Below, piece by piece: positions 17,467 through 26,292 of a stretch of 36,413 nucleotides of DNA. The stretch is from positions 1 to 36,413 of the forward strand of contig NZ_JAGXFK010000050.1 of NCBI RefSeq assembly GCF_024637375.1, written 5' to 3'. This DNA comes from Sediminimonas sp. Lineage in GTDB: Bacteria; Pseudomonadota; Alphaproteobacteria; Rhodobacterales; Rhodobacteraceae. Numbering within the stretch: position 1 is the first letter of the stretch; each line of letters opens with the position of its first letter. A program made the translations under genes and the position numbers. Below the pieces are notes generated by a model. That model was not told where the DNA came from. It saw nothing but the letters and a program-made list of their open reading frames with translations, and did not search any database.

Positions 17467-18081
17467 TCAAGCGGCAAGTCCGAAGGCGCGCAGCCCGTCG
17501 AGGACGAACTGCACCGACAGCGCCGCCAGAAGCATCCCCAACAACCGCGTGATCACGTTGGTGCCCACGCGCCCCAGGGCCCGTTCGACCAGCCCGGCGG
17601 CGAGAAACATCACCATGAGGATCGCCAACACTACCAGCATCACGGCGATCACCACCGCCAACCCCGCCAGCCCCGGCTGCTGCCCGGCCAGCAGGATGAT
17701 CGAGGCGATGGCCCCGGGGCCGGCGATCAGCGGGATCGCCAGCGGGAACACCGACGGGTCGTCGGTATCGTCCTCGGCCTGGCCCTCGCGCCGCTTGGTG
17801 CGGCGCTCGAACAGCATGTCGAGCGCGGTCAGGAACAGCAGTATTCCCCCGGCGATGCGGAACGCGGGCATGGAAATGCCGATGAAGCCAAGCACCGCCT
17901 CGCCGAAGGCGGCGAACAGGCACAGCAATATCGCGCCCACCAGGCAGGCGCGCAGGGCGATGGCGCGCCGCTGAGCGCTGTTCATGCCCTGGGTGAGCGC
18001 CACGAAGATCGGTGTCAGGCCGATCGGGTCGATGATCACGAAAAGCGTGGCAAACGCCGAGATCAGAAATGCGCTGTCCAT
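17467..18081 (-). CDS. MarC family integral membrane protein
   Basis: A protein of 204 residues with six predicted membrane segments and the MarC signatures (FVIIDPIGLTPIFVALT near the start, GGILLFLTALDMLF, PLAIPLIAGPGAIASII). The family's function is unsettled; the early link with multiple antibiotic resistance was not confirmed in E. coli as far as I recall. A cytoplasmic loop of about 20 charged residues joins helices 3 and 4. The start at 18081 gives the expected length. Confidence 0.9.
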   Translation of the reverse strand: MDSAFLISAFATLFVIIDPIGLTPIFVALTQGMNSAQRRAIALRACLVGAILLCLFAAFGEAVLGFIGISMPAFRIAGGILLFLTALDMLFERRTKRREGQAEDDTDDPSVFPLAIPLIAGPGAIASIILLAGQQPGLAGLAVVIAVMLVVLAILMVMFLAAGLVERALGRVGTNVITRLLGMLLAALSVQFVLDGLRAFGLAA

Positions 18082-18097
18082 GTCCCATGCCTTGCAA

Positions 18098-18122
18098 GCC
18101 GGTGACACGACTCAGCACCGGC
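18098..18122 (-). terminator. Hairpin between the ABC-F gene and marC
   Basis: Perfect 7-bp arms (gccggtg / caccggc) around an 11-nt loop lie in the 73-bp gap between the ABC-F stop and the marC start. There is no T run after it on the minus strand, so it may be an attenuating stem, an operator or chance. Confidence 0.3.
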
Positions 18123-18154
18123 CAACGGCGCGGTGTCAAGCGCAAGGGCGATGC

Positions 18155-20020
18155 TCATGCGTCGCGGCCCTGGGCGCGTTCCAGCTTGTCCTGAGCGCGC
18201 AGCCACAGATCTTCGGCGCGGGCCTGGGCGTCGCGCAGTTCGGCGTATTTCTTCTGCCACACCGCGGCCTCGTCGGCGCGACCGTCCTCGTAGAGCGCCG
18301 GGTCGGCCAGCCTGGAGACCAGCTTTTCGCTCATCTGGCCCAGCTTTTCCAGCCGGTCCTCGCATTTGCGCAGCTCGGCGCGCAGCGCCGCGACCCGGTC
18401 GCGATCGACGCGCGCGGCCTGTGCCTGCTGCTTGCGCGGCGTCGCCGGCTTGGCTGGGGTGTCAGTCTGCAACAGCATGCGGCGATAGGCTTCGAGGTCG
18501 TCCTCGTAGGGGCGCACGGTGCCGCCCTTGACCAGCCACAACCGGTCGGCGACCATCGACAGCAGGTGCATGTCGTGGCTGATCAGGATCACCGCGCCGC
18601 TGTATTCGGTCAGCGCCTCGACCAGTGCCTCGCGGCTTTCGATGTCGAGGTGGTTGGTCGGCTCGTCGAGGATCAGCAGATGCGGCGCCGCCAGCGTGGC
18701 CAGAAGCAGCGACAGCCGCGCCTTTTGCCCGCCCGACAGGTTGCCCACCGGGGTTTGGGCCTGGTCGGCGCCCAGCCCGAACCCCGCCAGCCGGGCGCGC
18801 AGCTTCGATTGCGCCTCGCCGGGACATTCGCGAAACAGGTGCTGCAACGGCGTCTCCTCGACGCGCAACTCGTCTACCTGGTGCTGGGCGAAGAACCCGA
18901 TGCGCAGCTTGCCGGAATGCTGCATCCGCCCCGCCATGGGGGGCAGGCGCGCCGAAAGCAACTTGGCCAGCGTCGACTTGCCCTCGCCGTTCTTTCCCAG
19001 CAGCGCGATGCGGTCGTCCTGGTCGATTCGCAAATCGAGGTTGCGCAGCACAGGCGTGCCGTCATAGCCCACACTGACGCCTTCGGTGACCAGGATCGGC
19101 GGCGAAAGCTGTTCGGGTTCGGGAAAGGTGAAAACGGTGCGCGCCGCGTCCTCGGGCGCGCGGATGGTTTCCATCTTTTCCAGCATCTTGACCCGGCTTT
19201 GCGCCTGCTTGGCCTTGTTGGCCTGGGCGCGGAAGCGGTCGACGAAGCCCTGCAGGTGGGCGCGCCGCGCCTCCTGCTTCTTGGCCGCCGCGGCCTGCAC
19301 GGCGCGCTGTTCGGCGCGCTGGCGGGCGAACTGGTCATAGGGGCCGCTGTAATAGGTCAGCTTGCGCGCCTCCAGGTGCAGGATGCCGCCCACGGCGCGG
19401 TTGAGAAGCCCGCGATCATGGCTGACGATCAGCACCGTGTGGGGGTAGCGTTGCAGGTAGTTCTCCAGCCAAAGCGCGCCTTCCAGGTCGAGGTAGTTGG
19501 TCGGCTCGTCCAGCAACAGCAGGTCGGGCTGCGCAAACAGCACCGCCGCAAGCGCGACGCGCATCCGCCAGCCGCCCGAAAAGGCGCTGCACGGCATGCG
19601 CTGCTCCTCGGCGTCGAAACCCAGGCCGCGCAGGATGGCGCTGGCGCGGGCCTCGGCCGACCAGGCGTCGATATCGGCCAGCCGCGTCTGCACGTCGGCG
19701 ATGCGGGTGGCGTCGGTGGCGGTTTCGGCCTCTTCCATCAGCGCAGCGCGCTCGGTGTCGGCGGCCAGCACGGTGTCGATCAGCGACACCTCGTTGCCGG
19801 GCACCTCCTGCGCGACGCCGCCGATGCGCGCGCGGGGGGGCAGGGTGATGGTGCCGCCCTCGGGGTGCAGCTCGCCGCGGATCAGTTTGAACAGCGTCGT
19901 CTTGCCAGTGCCGTTGCGGCCGACCACGCCCACCTTGTGACCGGTGGGAATGGTGGCACTGGCACCGTCGAAAAGCGGGGCGCCCTCGATCGAGAAGCTC
20001 AGGTCGGTAATGCGTAACAT
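18155..20020 (-). CDS. ABC-F family ATPase, YheS-like
   Basis: A soluble protein of 621 residues with two ATPase domains and no membrane segment. Walker A motifs are GRNGTGKTT (34-42) and GKNGEGKST; signatures FSGGWRMR and LSGGQKAR; Walker B LLLLDEPTN and LLILDEPTN. The linker (AHLQGFVDRFRAQANKAKQAQSRVKMLE) is the ABC-F P-site tRNA interaction motif, and a C-terminal coiled coil (about 545-615) follows. The order and wording match E. coli YheS more closely than Uup or EttA. ABC-F proteins bind the ribosomal E site and relieve stalled translation. The start at 20020 is chosen because the conserved domain begins there; no ribosome site is seen. Confidence 0.92.
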   Translation of the reverse strand: MLRITDLSFSIEGAPLFDGASATIPTGHKVGVVGRNGTGKTTLFKLIRGELHPEGGTITLPPRARIGGVAQEVPGNEVSLIDTVLAADTERAALMEEAETATDATRIADVQTRLADIDAWSAEARASAILRGLGFDAEEQRMPCSAFSGGWRMRVALAAVLFAQPDLLLLDEPTNYLDLEGALWLENYLQRYPHTVLIVSHDRGLLNRAVGGILHLEARKLTYYSGPYDQFARQRAEQRAVQAAAAKKQEARRAHLQGFVDRFRAQANKAKQAQSRVKMLEKMETIRAPEDAARTVFTFPEPEQLSPPILVTEGVSVGYDGTPVLRNLDLRIDQDDRIALLGKNGEGKSTLAKLLSARLPPMAGRMQHSGKLRIGFFAQHQVDELRVEETPLQHLFRECPGEAQSKLRARLAGFGLGADQAQTPVGNLSGGQKARLSLLLATLAAPHLLILDEPTNHLDIESREALVEALTEYSGAVILISHDMHLLSMVADRLWLVKGGTVRPYEDDLEAYRRMLLQTDTPAKPATPRKQQAQAARVDRDRVAALRAELRKCEDRLEKLGQMSEKLVSRLADPALYEDGRADEAAVWQKKYAELRDAQARAEDLWLRAQDKLERAQGRDA

Positions 20021-20066
20021 GGGCGGAGCACTGAACCAGCGCCCCACCCGTGTCAATCGGCTTCGG

Positions 20067-20354
20067 TTATTTCAGGATGCCGGTCAGCCCCTCGACCGAA
20101 TAAGCCCTGTAGGCGACGGCGGGGCTGCCATCTTCGTAGAGGAAGGCGAAGACGTGGAAGGCGTCATTGTGGGTCACGGCGCGGCAGAACCAGTCGTCGC
20201 CGGCCATCTCACCAGGGCAGGTGGCGAGGTCGATATGGGGTACCGATTCCTCGAACACCTCGTAAGTCATCACCAACGGGTCGGTCGTGTCGGCGGCGGC
20301 CAGGTGCGGCGCGACCAGGAGGGCGGCGGTTAGGGCGCCAGTCAGGTGTTTCAT
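20067..20354 (-). CDS. Small exported protein of unknown function
   Basis: A protein of 95 residues with a signal peptide (cleavage near residue 21, HLAAA) and a mature part with two cysteines (C46, C57; TCPGEMAGDDWFC) that could pair in the periplasm. I do not recognise the family. GAAGGA lies 7-8 nt before the ATG, which supports translation. It is 46 bp upstream of the ABC-F gene on the same strand and divergent from ndk across 199 bp. Confidence 0.75.
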   Translation of the reverse strand: MKHLTGALTAALLVAPHLAAADTTDPLVMTYEVFEESVPHIDLATCPGEMAGDDWFCRAVTHNDAFHVFAFLYEDGSPAVAYRAYSVEGLTGILK

Positions 20355-20406
20355 GGTTTTTCCTTCGCTGATTTGTCTGAGTGCTGGCTTCCTTCACGGT
20401 GGCTGC

Positions 20407-20432
20407 TCCGATTTCTGACAAAAAGAATCGGA
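20407..20432. promoter_or_regulatory. Dyad in the divergent region upstream of ndk
   Basis: Perfect 7-bp arms tccgatt (20407-20413) and aatcgga (20426-20432) flank a 12-nt A-rich centre, midway between the small exported protein and ndk. On the plus strand CTGACA (20415-20420) could serve as a -35 for ndk with an A-rich -10 about 17 bp on. It could be an operator for either gene. No bound regulator is suggested by the sequence. Confidence 0.35.
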
Positions 20433-20553
20433 TAAGTAAAGATACGCATTGCCACAAGCCAGCAACCCGGCCTTGTCCGTGGCCCCTTTTCCCCACCCCG
20501 GGGCCGTGCTAAGGGCGCGCCAGAGCCTTCAACCCTTCAGAGGAAACCGCATC

Positions 20554-20976
20554 ATGGCCATCCAGCGAACCTTCAGCATCATCAAACCCGACGCCACCAA
20601 GCGCAACCTGACAGGCGCCATCAACGCCAAGCTGGAAGCCGCGGGCCTGCGCATCATCGCGCAAAAGCGCATCAAGCTGACCAAGGCGCAGGCCGGCGTG
20701 TTCTATGCGGTGCACAAGGAACGCCCGTTCTACGACGAGCTGTGCGAATTCATGGCCTCCGAACCGATCGTCGTGCAGGTTCTCGAAGGCGAGGACGCCA
20801 TCGCGAAGAACCGCGAAGTCATGGGCGCCACCAACCCCGCCGAAGCGGCCGAGGGAACCATTCGCAAGGAATACGCGCTGTCGATCGGCGAGAACTCGGT
20901 GCACGGCTCCGACGGCGAAGATACCGCGAAAGAGGAAATCGCCTATTTCTTCTCGGGCCTCGAACTGGTCGGCTGA
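20554..20976 (+). CDS. ndk: Nucleoside diphosphate kinase
   Basis: A protein of 140 residues, full length. It shows the Ndk start ([15 protein letters not shown]), the nucleotide-binding region and the phosphorylated H117 in NSVHGSD. It transfers the gamma phosphate from ATP to other nucleoside diphosphates. The ATG at 20554 follows AGAGGAAA by 6-7 nt. A good terminator follows at 21003-21029. Confidence 0.97.
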   Translation: MAIQRTFSIIKPDATKRNLTGAINAKLEAAGLRIIAQKRIKLTKAQAGVFYAVHKERPFYDELCEFMASEPIVVQVLEGEDAIAKNREVMGATNPAEAAEGTIRKEYALSIGENSVHGSDGEDTAKEEIAYFFSGLELVG

Positions 20977-21002
20977 ACCCGCCGCCGGTCGCATGTCATC
21001 CG

Positions 21003-21029
21003 GGCCGTCCCTTCGGGGGCGGCCTTTTT
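21003..21029 (+). terminator. Rho-independent terminator of ndk
   Basis: The stem ggccgtccc / gggggcggcc (one T-G wobble) has a short loop and is followed directly by TTTTT on the plus strand, 26 nt after the ndk stop. Confidence 0.85.
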
Positions 21030-21045
21030 CGTGCCGACAGCGCGC

Positions 21046-21204
21046 TCAGATACTGGCGAAGTCGGTGAAGATCTGGCGCGGTGGCAAATCGCGCGGCGGC
21101 GATGCCGGGACCGGCGCCGGGGCGGTGATTGCGGGCGCGGCCAGCGGCGGCTTCGCCGGGTCGGGCGCGGGCTGCTCGACTTGCGGGTGGGTGGACTGTG
21201 CCAT
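21046..21204 (-). CDS. 52-residue Pro/Ala-rich small protein
   Basis: This short frame has a textbook ribosome site: AAGGAGG ends 8 nt before the ATG at 21204. The product starts MAQSTHPQVEQ, then is dominated by Pro and Ala (about residues 12-37), and ends in a less repetitive PPRDLPPRQIFTDFASI. It has no membrane segment or cysteine. I do not recognise it. It lies downstream of ridA on the same strand with 115 bp between, and converges on ndk. The Pro/Ala linker with a defined tail would suit a short protein-interaction peptide (inference). Confidence 0.65.
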   Translation of the reverse strand: MAQSTHPQVEQPAPDPAKPPLAAPAITAPAPVPASPPRDLPPRQIFTDFASI

Positions 21205-21319
21205 TGCTCTGCCTCCTTTTTTCTGTTGCGCCGCGTGCCCGGGCGGACCGGGCAGGCGCAGGAGGTATCACAGCACGCAAATCTGCCGTCACTATGCCGA
21301 GAATCGGGCGTGCGCGGGG

Positions 21320-21667
21320 TCAGCCCTTGATCGCTGCGGTCACGATCACCTCGACCAGGTAGTCGGGGGTGGCCAGCCTGGCCTCGCCGGCGGCGCGCGC
21401 GGGCGTGTGGCCCTGCGGCACCCAGGCATCCCAGACCTCGTTCATGGCGGCGAAATCGCGGTCGAGGTCGGCCAGCCAGATGATCGCTTGCAGGATATGC
21501 GCGCGGTCGCTGCCGGCTTCCTCCAGCAGCTTGTCGACCTGGGCCAGGCAATCGCGGGTCTGTTCGGCCACGCTGTCGCCATGGCCGACCTGCCCGGCGA
21601 GGTAGACGGTGCCGTTGTGCTTGACGATCTGGCTCATGCGCGGGCCGGTGTGGTGACGCTCGATCAT
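21320..21667 (-). CDS. RidA family (YjgF/YER057c) protein
   Basis: The product has 115 residues. RidA proteins hydrolyse reactive enamine/imine intermediates made by PLP enzymes and amino-acid oxidases. Family landmarks are [10 protein letters not shown] near the start, the [10 protein letters not shown] block containing the substrate-carboxylate Arg, and a C-terminal [11 protein letters not shown]. The ATG at 21667 follows AAAGGA by 6 nt. It is 53 bp downstream of the GMC oxidoreductase gene on the same strand, opposite an aminotransferase operon, so a role in that pathway is likely; a general housekeeping role cannot be excluded. Subgroup assignment would need a tree. Confidence 0.88.
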   Translation of the reverse strand: MIERHHTGPRMSQIVKHNGTVYLAGQVGHGDSVAEQTRDCLAQVDKLLEEAGSDRAHILQAIIWLADLDRDFAAMNEVWDAWVPQGHTPARAAGEARLATPDYLVEVIVTAAIKG

Positions 21668-21720
21668 TTCGTGTCCTTTCAGATGCTCCGCCCCCGGTAT
21701 CCGCGCCCCGGTTCGGCGGG

Positions 21721-23343
21721 TCAAGGGCAAGGCGCCGCGCGGCCACGGATCATGTCGGCGGCCTTTTCGGCGATCATGATCGTGGGCGCGTTGGTGTTGC
21801 CGCCGGTCAGCCGCGGCATCACCGAGGCATCGACGACGCGCAGCCCGTCGAGCCCGCGTACCCTGAGCCGAGGATCGACCACGGCCATCGCGTCATCGCC
21901 CATCCGGCAGGTTCCCACCGGGTGATAGATCGTGTCGGCGCGGGCACGGATATGCGTGGCCCACGCGTCGTCGCTCATGCCGTCGCGGGTGCCGAACAGT
22001 TCACGCTCGCAATAGGGCGCTAGCGCCGGGGCCTGCATGATCCGGCGCATCATCCTGGCGCCGCGGATTATGGTGCTCAGGTCGCGCGGGTCCGACAGGT
22101 AGCCCGGGTCGATCCGCGGCGCCGCGCGCGGGTTCGCCGAGTCCAGCGTCACCGTCCCGCGCGAATGGGGGTGCAACGCGCAGACATGGCACGAAAACCC
22201 GTGCCCGGCATGCAGGCTGCGGGCGTGGTCATCGACGATCGAGATGACGAAATGCAACTGGATGTCGGGCCGCGCCAGCGCCGGGTCGGTGCGCAGGAAC
22301 CCCGCGCCCTCGGCGAACGGCGTGGCGATCATGCCGGTGCCGTCGCGCCGCCAGCGCCGGATGTGGCGCCACAGGTTGCGCGCCGCCGTCGCACTGATGC
22401 CGAAATTGTCGGTGTCGCGGGTTTTCCACGCCAGGGTGAAATCCAGGTGGTCCTGCAGATTGCGCCCCACGCCGGGCAGTTCATGGCGCAGCGTAACACC
22501 GTGAGGGCGCAGGTCTTCGGGCGCGCCTATCCCCGAGAGTTGCAGCAGTTGCGGCGAGTTGAACGCGCCGGCGCACAACAACACGTCGCGCCGTGCCTTG
22601 ACGTGGTGTCGGCGGCTCCGCCGGCGATAGGCCACCCCGGTGGCGCGCTGGCCCTCCAGCGTGATCTGTTCGGCATGGGCGCGGGTGACGACGGTCAGGT
22701 TGGGCCGGTCCATCACCGGGTGCAGGTAGGCGGCGGCGGCCGAGCACCGCTCGCCCCTTCGCGCCCCGTCATGAAACTGGGTGACATCGTAAAGGCCGAC
22801 GCCCTCGGTTTCGCCACGGTTGAAATCCTCGCGCTGGGGGAATTGGCATTCCCCCGCCGCTGCGACGAAAGCACGGCTCAGGGGCCGGGGGCTTTGCTGC
22901 GGGGTGACCTGCAGCGGCCCGGCGTCGCCGTGAAAATCGTTGGCCCCCGCGGCGTGGGTCTCGGCGCGCTTGAAATAGGGCAGCACGTTGGCCCAGTCCC
23001 AGCCGTCGCAGCCCATCTCGGCCCAGCCGTCGTAATCGGCGTGGTGGCCGCGGACGTAGAGCATCGCGTTGATCGCGCTCGACCCGCCCAACCCCTTGCC
23101 GCGCGGCTGGTAGCCGCGTCGCCCGTTCAGCCCCGGCTGCGGCACCGTGCGGTAGGCCCAGTTGTTCAATCTGGGCCGTCCCGGCAGCAACGCCACCGCC
23201 CCCGCCGGCGCCCGCACCAGGATCGAACGGCCGGCGCCGCCGGCTTCCAGCAGGCAAACGGTGGTGGTGGGGTCTTCGCTCAGCCGCGCGGCGAGCACGC
23301 ACCCGGCCGAGCCACCCCCGACGATCACGTAGTCATAGAGCAT
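21721..23343 (-). CDS. GMC family FAD-dependent alcohol dehydrogenase (choline dehydrogenase-like)
   Basis: A protein of 540 residues, normal for the family. It has the FAD-binding [13 protein letters not shown] (9-21), the GMC signature [19 protein letters not shown], a second signature [15 protein letters not shown], the catalytic His in [10 protein letters not shown] and a downstream Asn in [17 protein letters not shown]. Such enzymes oxidise primary alcohols to aldehydes at the membrane or in the cytoplasm. It resembles BetA/AlkJ-type enzymes but there is no betB or betI nearby, so choline is not implied. The ATG at 23343 follows GGGAGG by 5 nt. It is divergent from the aminotransferase operon. 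Confidence 0.9.
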   Translation of the reverse strand: MLYDYVIVGGGSAGCVLAARLSEDPTTTVCLLEAGGAGRSILVRAPAGAVALLPGRPRLNNWAYRTVPQPGLNGRRGYQPRGKGLGGSSAINAMLYVRGHHADYDGWAEMGCDGWDWANVLPYFKRAETHAAGANDFHGDAGPLQVTPQQSPRPLSRAFVAAAGECQFPQREDFNRGETEGVGLYDVTQFHDGARRGERCSAAAAYLHPVMDRPNLTVVTRAHAEQITLEGQRATGVAYRRRSRRHHVKARRDVLLCAGAFNSPQLLQLSGIGAPEDLRPHGVTLRHELPGVGRNLQDHLDFTLAWKTRDTDNFGISATAARNLWRHIRRWRRDGTGMIATPFAEGAGFLRTDPALARPDIQLHFVISIVDDHARSLHAGHGFSCHVCALHPHSRGTVTLDSANPRAAPRIDPGYLSDPRDLSTIIRGARMMRRIMQAPALAPYCERELFGTRDGMSDDAWATHIRARADTIYHPVGTCRMGDDAMAVVDPRLRVRGLDGLRVVDASVMPRLTGGNTNAPTIMIAEKAADMIRGRAAPCP

Positions 23344-23381
23344 GGCCGCCTCCCATGCTCGAACCGTAAAGGCGAGCCCTC

Positions 23382-23486
23382 GGTTTGCAAGTGTTTTGCA
23401 TGCGCAAACCCGGTGGGTGCGATGTGCTGGCGGCCTGCAAGGGCATAGAGAAGAACTATTGTTACTATCTTCGGTATTTATTTGCA
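23382..23486. promoter_or_regulatory. Divergent control region with TTTGCA repeats and a dyad
   Basis: The 247-bp space between the GMC gene and the aminotransferase gene holds three TTTGCA copies, at 23384-23389, 23395-23400 (11 bp apart, one helical turn) and 23481-23486. Around the first two, ggtttgc (23382-23388) and gcaaacc (23404-23410) form a perfect 7-bp dyad. An A+T-rich stretch at 23448-23487 (with ACTAT repeated at 23455 and 23464) is a likely site for promoters. No exact -10/-35 pair is convincing. Confidence 0.4.
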
Positions 23487-23590
23487 TGATGGCCGTGGCT
23501 GCGATTTACCCTCGGGCGGCAGGGCGCGGATCGTGGCGGTGCGGCGCCGGTGCCTTTCGACACACCCCTTTCGCGCAGGTTGACGCCCCG

Positions 23591-24943
23591 ATGACGATAT
23601 CCTCCCCTTCGAACCTGTTTTCGCTGACCGATGCTGCGCGCCCGATGCTGGATCGGGCCGAGGGCATTTACATCTTCGACACCGACGGGCGGCGCTATAT
23701 CGACGGCTCCAGTGGCGCCATGGTCAGCAATATCGGCCATTCCAACCCGAATGTCCTGGCCGCGATGCGCGACCAGATGGCGCGCGCGACCTTCGGCTAC
23801 CGCCTGCATTTCCGCAACCAGCCGGCCGAGGACCTGGCCCGGCGCACCGCCGCGCGCATGCCCGGTGACCTGGACCGGGTGTTTTTCGTCTCGGGCGGAT
23901 CCGAGGCGGTGGAAAGCGCCACCAAGCTGGCGCGCCAATACGCCATCGCGCGCGGGCAGGGCAGCCGTTGGAAGGTGATCTCGCGCTATCCGTCCTATCA
24001 CGGCTGCACCCTGGGGGCGCTGGCGCTGACCGGCTACGACCCGCTGTCCGAGCCCTTCACGCCGATGATGCGGGCGATGCCCAAAATCCCCGCGCCCACC
24101 TGTTACCTGGACCGCGACAACCTGAGCGACGCGGAACGTGGCCTGAAATACGCCGACATGCTGCGCGACGAGATACTGGCGCAAGGCCCCGACAGCGTCC
24201 TGGCCTTCATCATGGAACCCGTCGGCGGGGCCTCGACCGGGGCGCTGGTGGCGCCCGACAGCTATTACGCGCGCATCCGCGATATCTGCGACGAGTTCGG
24301 CATCGTGCTGATCTATGACGAGGTCATGAGCGGGGCGGGGCGCACCGGCGCCTTCGTGGCCGCCGACCACTGGGGAATCGTGCCCGACATCGTCACGCTG
24401 TCCAAGGGCTTTGCCGCCGGCTACGTGCCGCTTGGGGCGGTGGTGGCGCGCACCGGCATCGTCGATGCAGTGACCGGCGCGGGCGGCTACGCCAACGGGT
24501 TCACCTATGCCGGCAACCCGCTGGCCTGCGCCGCGGGGCTGGCGGTGCTGGACGAGATCGAGCGCGCCGGCCTGATCGACAACGCCGCCCGCATGGGCAC
24601 GCGGCTCAAGACCGGGCTGGAGGCGCTGATGGACCGCTACCCGTTCATCGGCGACGTGCGCGGCAAGGGGCTGTTGCTGGCCTTCGAACTGGTGGCCGAC
24701 CGTGAAACGATGGACCCGCTGCCGCCGGGGCTGAAGGCTTACGACCGGCTGGTCGAGCTGGCCTATGCGCGCGGGCTGATCATCTATTCGCGGCGCACCC
24801 GCGGCGGGCGCGCGGGCGATCATTTCCTGGTCTGCCCGCCGCTGATCGTTACACCCGCGCAGGTCGATGACATCCTCGGTCTGCTCGACGACAGCCTTGC
24901 CGCACTGGCGACCGAGCTGTCGCTGCCGGTGGCGGCGCCATGA
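23591..24943 (+). CDS. Class III (omega-type) PLP aminotransferase
   Basis: A protein of 450 residues, fold type I. The PLP site shows SGGSEAVESA (101-110), Y136-H-G, D243 in IYDEVMSGAGRTG and the Schiff-base K272 in TLSKGFAAG. Class III enzymes move amino groups from omega-amino acids, diamines or beta-amino acids, usually to pyruvate or 2-oxoglutarate. The ATG at 23591 begins close to the conserved region; its ribosome site is weak. The stop overlaps the start of the CoA-transferase A gene as ATGA, so the two are translationally coupled. The substrate cannot be told from sequence alone. Confidence 0.88.
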   Translation: MTISSPSNLFSLTDAARPMLDRAEGIYIFDTDGRRYIDGSSGAMVSNIGHSNPNVLAAMRDQMARATFGYRLHFRNQPAEDLARRTAARMPGDLDRVFFVSGGSEAVESATKLARQYAIARGQGSRWKVISRYPSYHGCTLGALALTGYDPLSEPFTPMMRAMPKIPAPTCYLDRDNLSDAERGLKYADMLRDEILAQGPDSVLAFIMEPVGGASTGALVAPDSYYARIRDICDEFGIVLIYDEVMSGAGRTGAFVAADHWGIVPDIVTLSKGFAAGYVPLGAVVARTGIVDAVTGAGGYANGFTYAGNPLACAAGLAVLDEIERAGLIDNAARMGTRLKTGLEALMDRYPFIGDVRGKGLLLAFELVADRETMDPLPPGLKAYDRLVELAYARGLIIYSRRTRGGRAGDHFLVCPPLIVTPAQVDDILGLLDDSLAALATELSLPVAAP

Positions 24944-25632
24944 GCCTGCCCGACAAGACCTGCGCCATGGCCGAGGCCATCGCGCGCATCCCCGACGGCG
25001 CCAGCGTGATGCTGGGCGGCTTCGGGGTGCCGGGCACGCCGTTCTGCCTGATCGAGGCGCTGGTCGAGCACGGCGCGCGCGATCTGACGATCATCAAGAA
25101 CGATGCCAACGAGGCCGGTATAGGCGTCGATTGGTTGCTTCAGGCGGGGCAGGTGCGCCGGCTGATCACCTCGCATATCGGGCTGAACCCGCGCGCGGTG
25201 GCGATGATGAACGACGGCAGCCTCGATGTGGAGTTCAACGCGCAGGGCATCCTGGCCGAGCGCATCCGCGCCGCCGGCGCCGGGGTGATGGGCTTCGTCA
25301 CCAATATCGGCATGGATACGGTGCTGGCCGAGGGCAAGCAGCGGGTCGAGACCGCCACCGGCGAGGGGATGTTCGAGCCCGCGCTGCACGCCGATTTCGC
25401 GCTGGTCCATGCCGATTGTGCCGACCACTTCGGTAACCTGTCTTTTGCCGCCAGCGCGCGCAACTTCAACCCGCTGATCGCCACCGCGGCGCGCTGCGTC
25501 ATCGCCGAGGCCGAGCGCGTCGTTCCCCTGGGCGGGATTGCGCCCGACGATGTGCACACGCCCGGTCCCTTCGTCGATCACGTCGTGGAACTGCCAACCC
25601 TGCCGGAGGTCTACGGTGTCGTCCAACGCTAG
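24940..25632 (+). CDS. 3-oxoacid CoA-transferase type, subunit A
   Basis: A protein of 230 residues of the SCOT-A/AtoD family, with VMLGGFGVPGTP near residue 23 (glycine-rich CoA site), DLTIIKNDAN, and the conserved HFGNLSFAASARNFNPL block. With subunit B it moves CoA between acids, classically from succinyl-CoA to a 3-oxoacid. Some relatives act on glutaconate, 3-oxoadipate or propionate, and I cannot assign the substrate. It is coupled to the aminotransferase and overlaps subunit B by 17 bases. Confidence 0.9.
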   Translation: MSLPDKTCAMAEAIARIPDGASVMLGGFGVPGTPFCLIEALVEHGARDLTIIKNDANEAGIGVDWLLQAGQVRRLITSHIGLNPRAVAMMNDGSLDVEFNAQGILAERIRAAGAGVMGFVTNIGMDTVLAEGKQRVETATGEGMFEPALHADFALVHADCADHFGNLSFAASARNFNPLIATAARCVIAEAERVVPLGGIAPDDVHTPGPFVDHVVELPTLPEVYGVVQR

Positions 25633-26272
25633 AAGCCGCATGCTGGCGCGTGCCGCCGCCGATATCGCGCCGGGGATGTGCGTCAACCTTGGCATCGGCC
25701 TGCCCACGCAGGTAGTCGCGCACCTGCCCACCGGTGCGCAGGTATGCCTGCACTCGGAAAACGGCATCTCGGGCGTCGGACCGGTGCGGCCCGCCGGGCA
25801 GGAGGACCGCAACCTCATCGACGCCGGCGGCAGCTATGTCTCGACGCTGCCCGGCGCGGCCTTTTTCGACAGCGCGCTGTCGTTCGCCATCGTGCGCTCG
25901 GGGCGGCTGGACCTGACGCTTCTGGGGGCGTTCGAGGTCGCCGCCAACGGCGATCTGGCCAACTGGATCATCCCGGGGCGGTTTTCGCCCGGGCCGGGGG
26001 GCGCCATAGAACTGGCGCAACGCGCGCGCCGGGTGGGGGTGCTGACCGCGCATGTCGACAAGGCCGGCAACCCCAAGATCGTCGAGCGCTGCACCTTGCC
26101 GCTGACCGCCGCCGGCTGCGTGAACCGCATCTATTCCGACATGGCGGTGTGCGATGTCACGCCCGATGGCCTGGTGTTGCGCGAACTGGCCGAAGGCGTG
26201 CGCGCCGAGGACGTGGTCGCCGCCACCGGCGCACGGCTGACGGTGCCCGATACCGAGCTGCCGGTTTTCTGA
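25616..26272 (+). CDS. 3-oxoacid CoA-transferase type, subunit B
   Basis: A protein of 218 residues. The start is a GTG at 25616, preceded by GGAGG at 6 nt, inside the subunit A gene; the next in-frame ATG would remove the N-terminus. Family marks are VNLGIGLPTQVV (23-34) and the catalytic E48 in HSENGISGVGP, which forms the glutamyl-CoA thioester. It pairs with subunit A. A later NRIYSDMAVCDVTPDG block is typical of the B subunit. Confidence 0.9.
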   Translation: MSSNARSRMLARAAADIAPGMCVNLGIGLPTQVVAHLPTGAQVCLHSENGISGVGPVRPAGQEDRNLIDAGGSYVSTLPGAAFFDSALSFAIVRSGRLDLTLLGAFEVAANGDLANWIIPGRFSPGPGGAIELAQRARRVGVLTAHVDKAGNPKIVERCTLPLTAAGCVNRIYSDMAVCDVTPDGLVLRELAEGVRAEDVVAATGARLTVPDTELPVF

Positions 26273-26292
26273 GACCACGAACGGAGGCCCCC

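Noticed and set aside
17984-20017. Plus-strand frame of 677 codons
   Set aside because: Antisense shadow of the ABC-F gene; rich in Gln, His and Arg with no domain.
20943-21746. Minus-strand frame of 267 codons across the ridA/ndk gap
   Set aside because: Out of frame with ridA and with the 52-residue ORF; Arg-rich composition is typical of a wrong frame.
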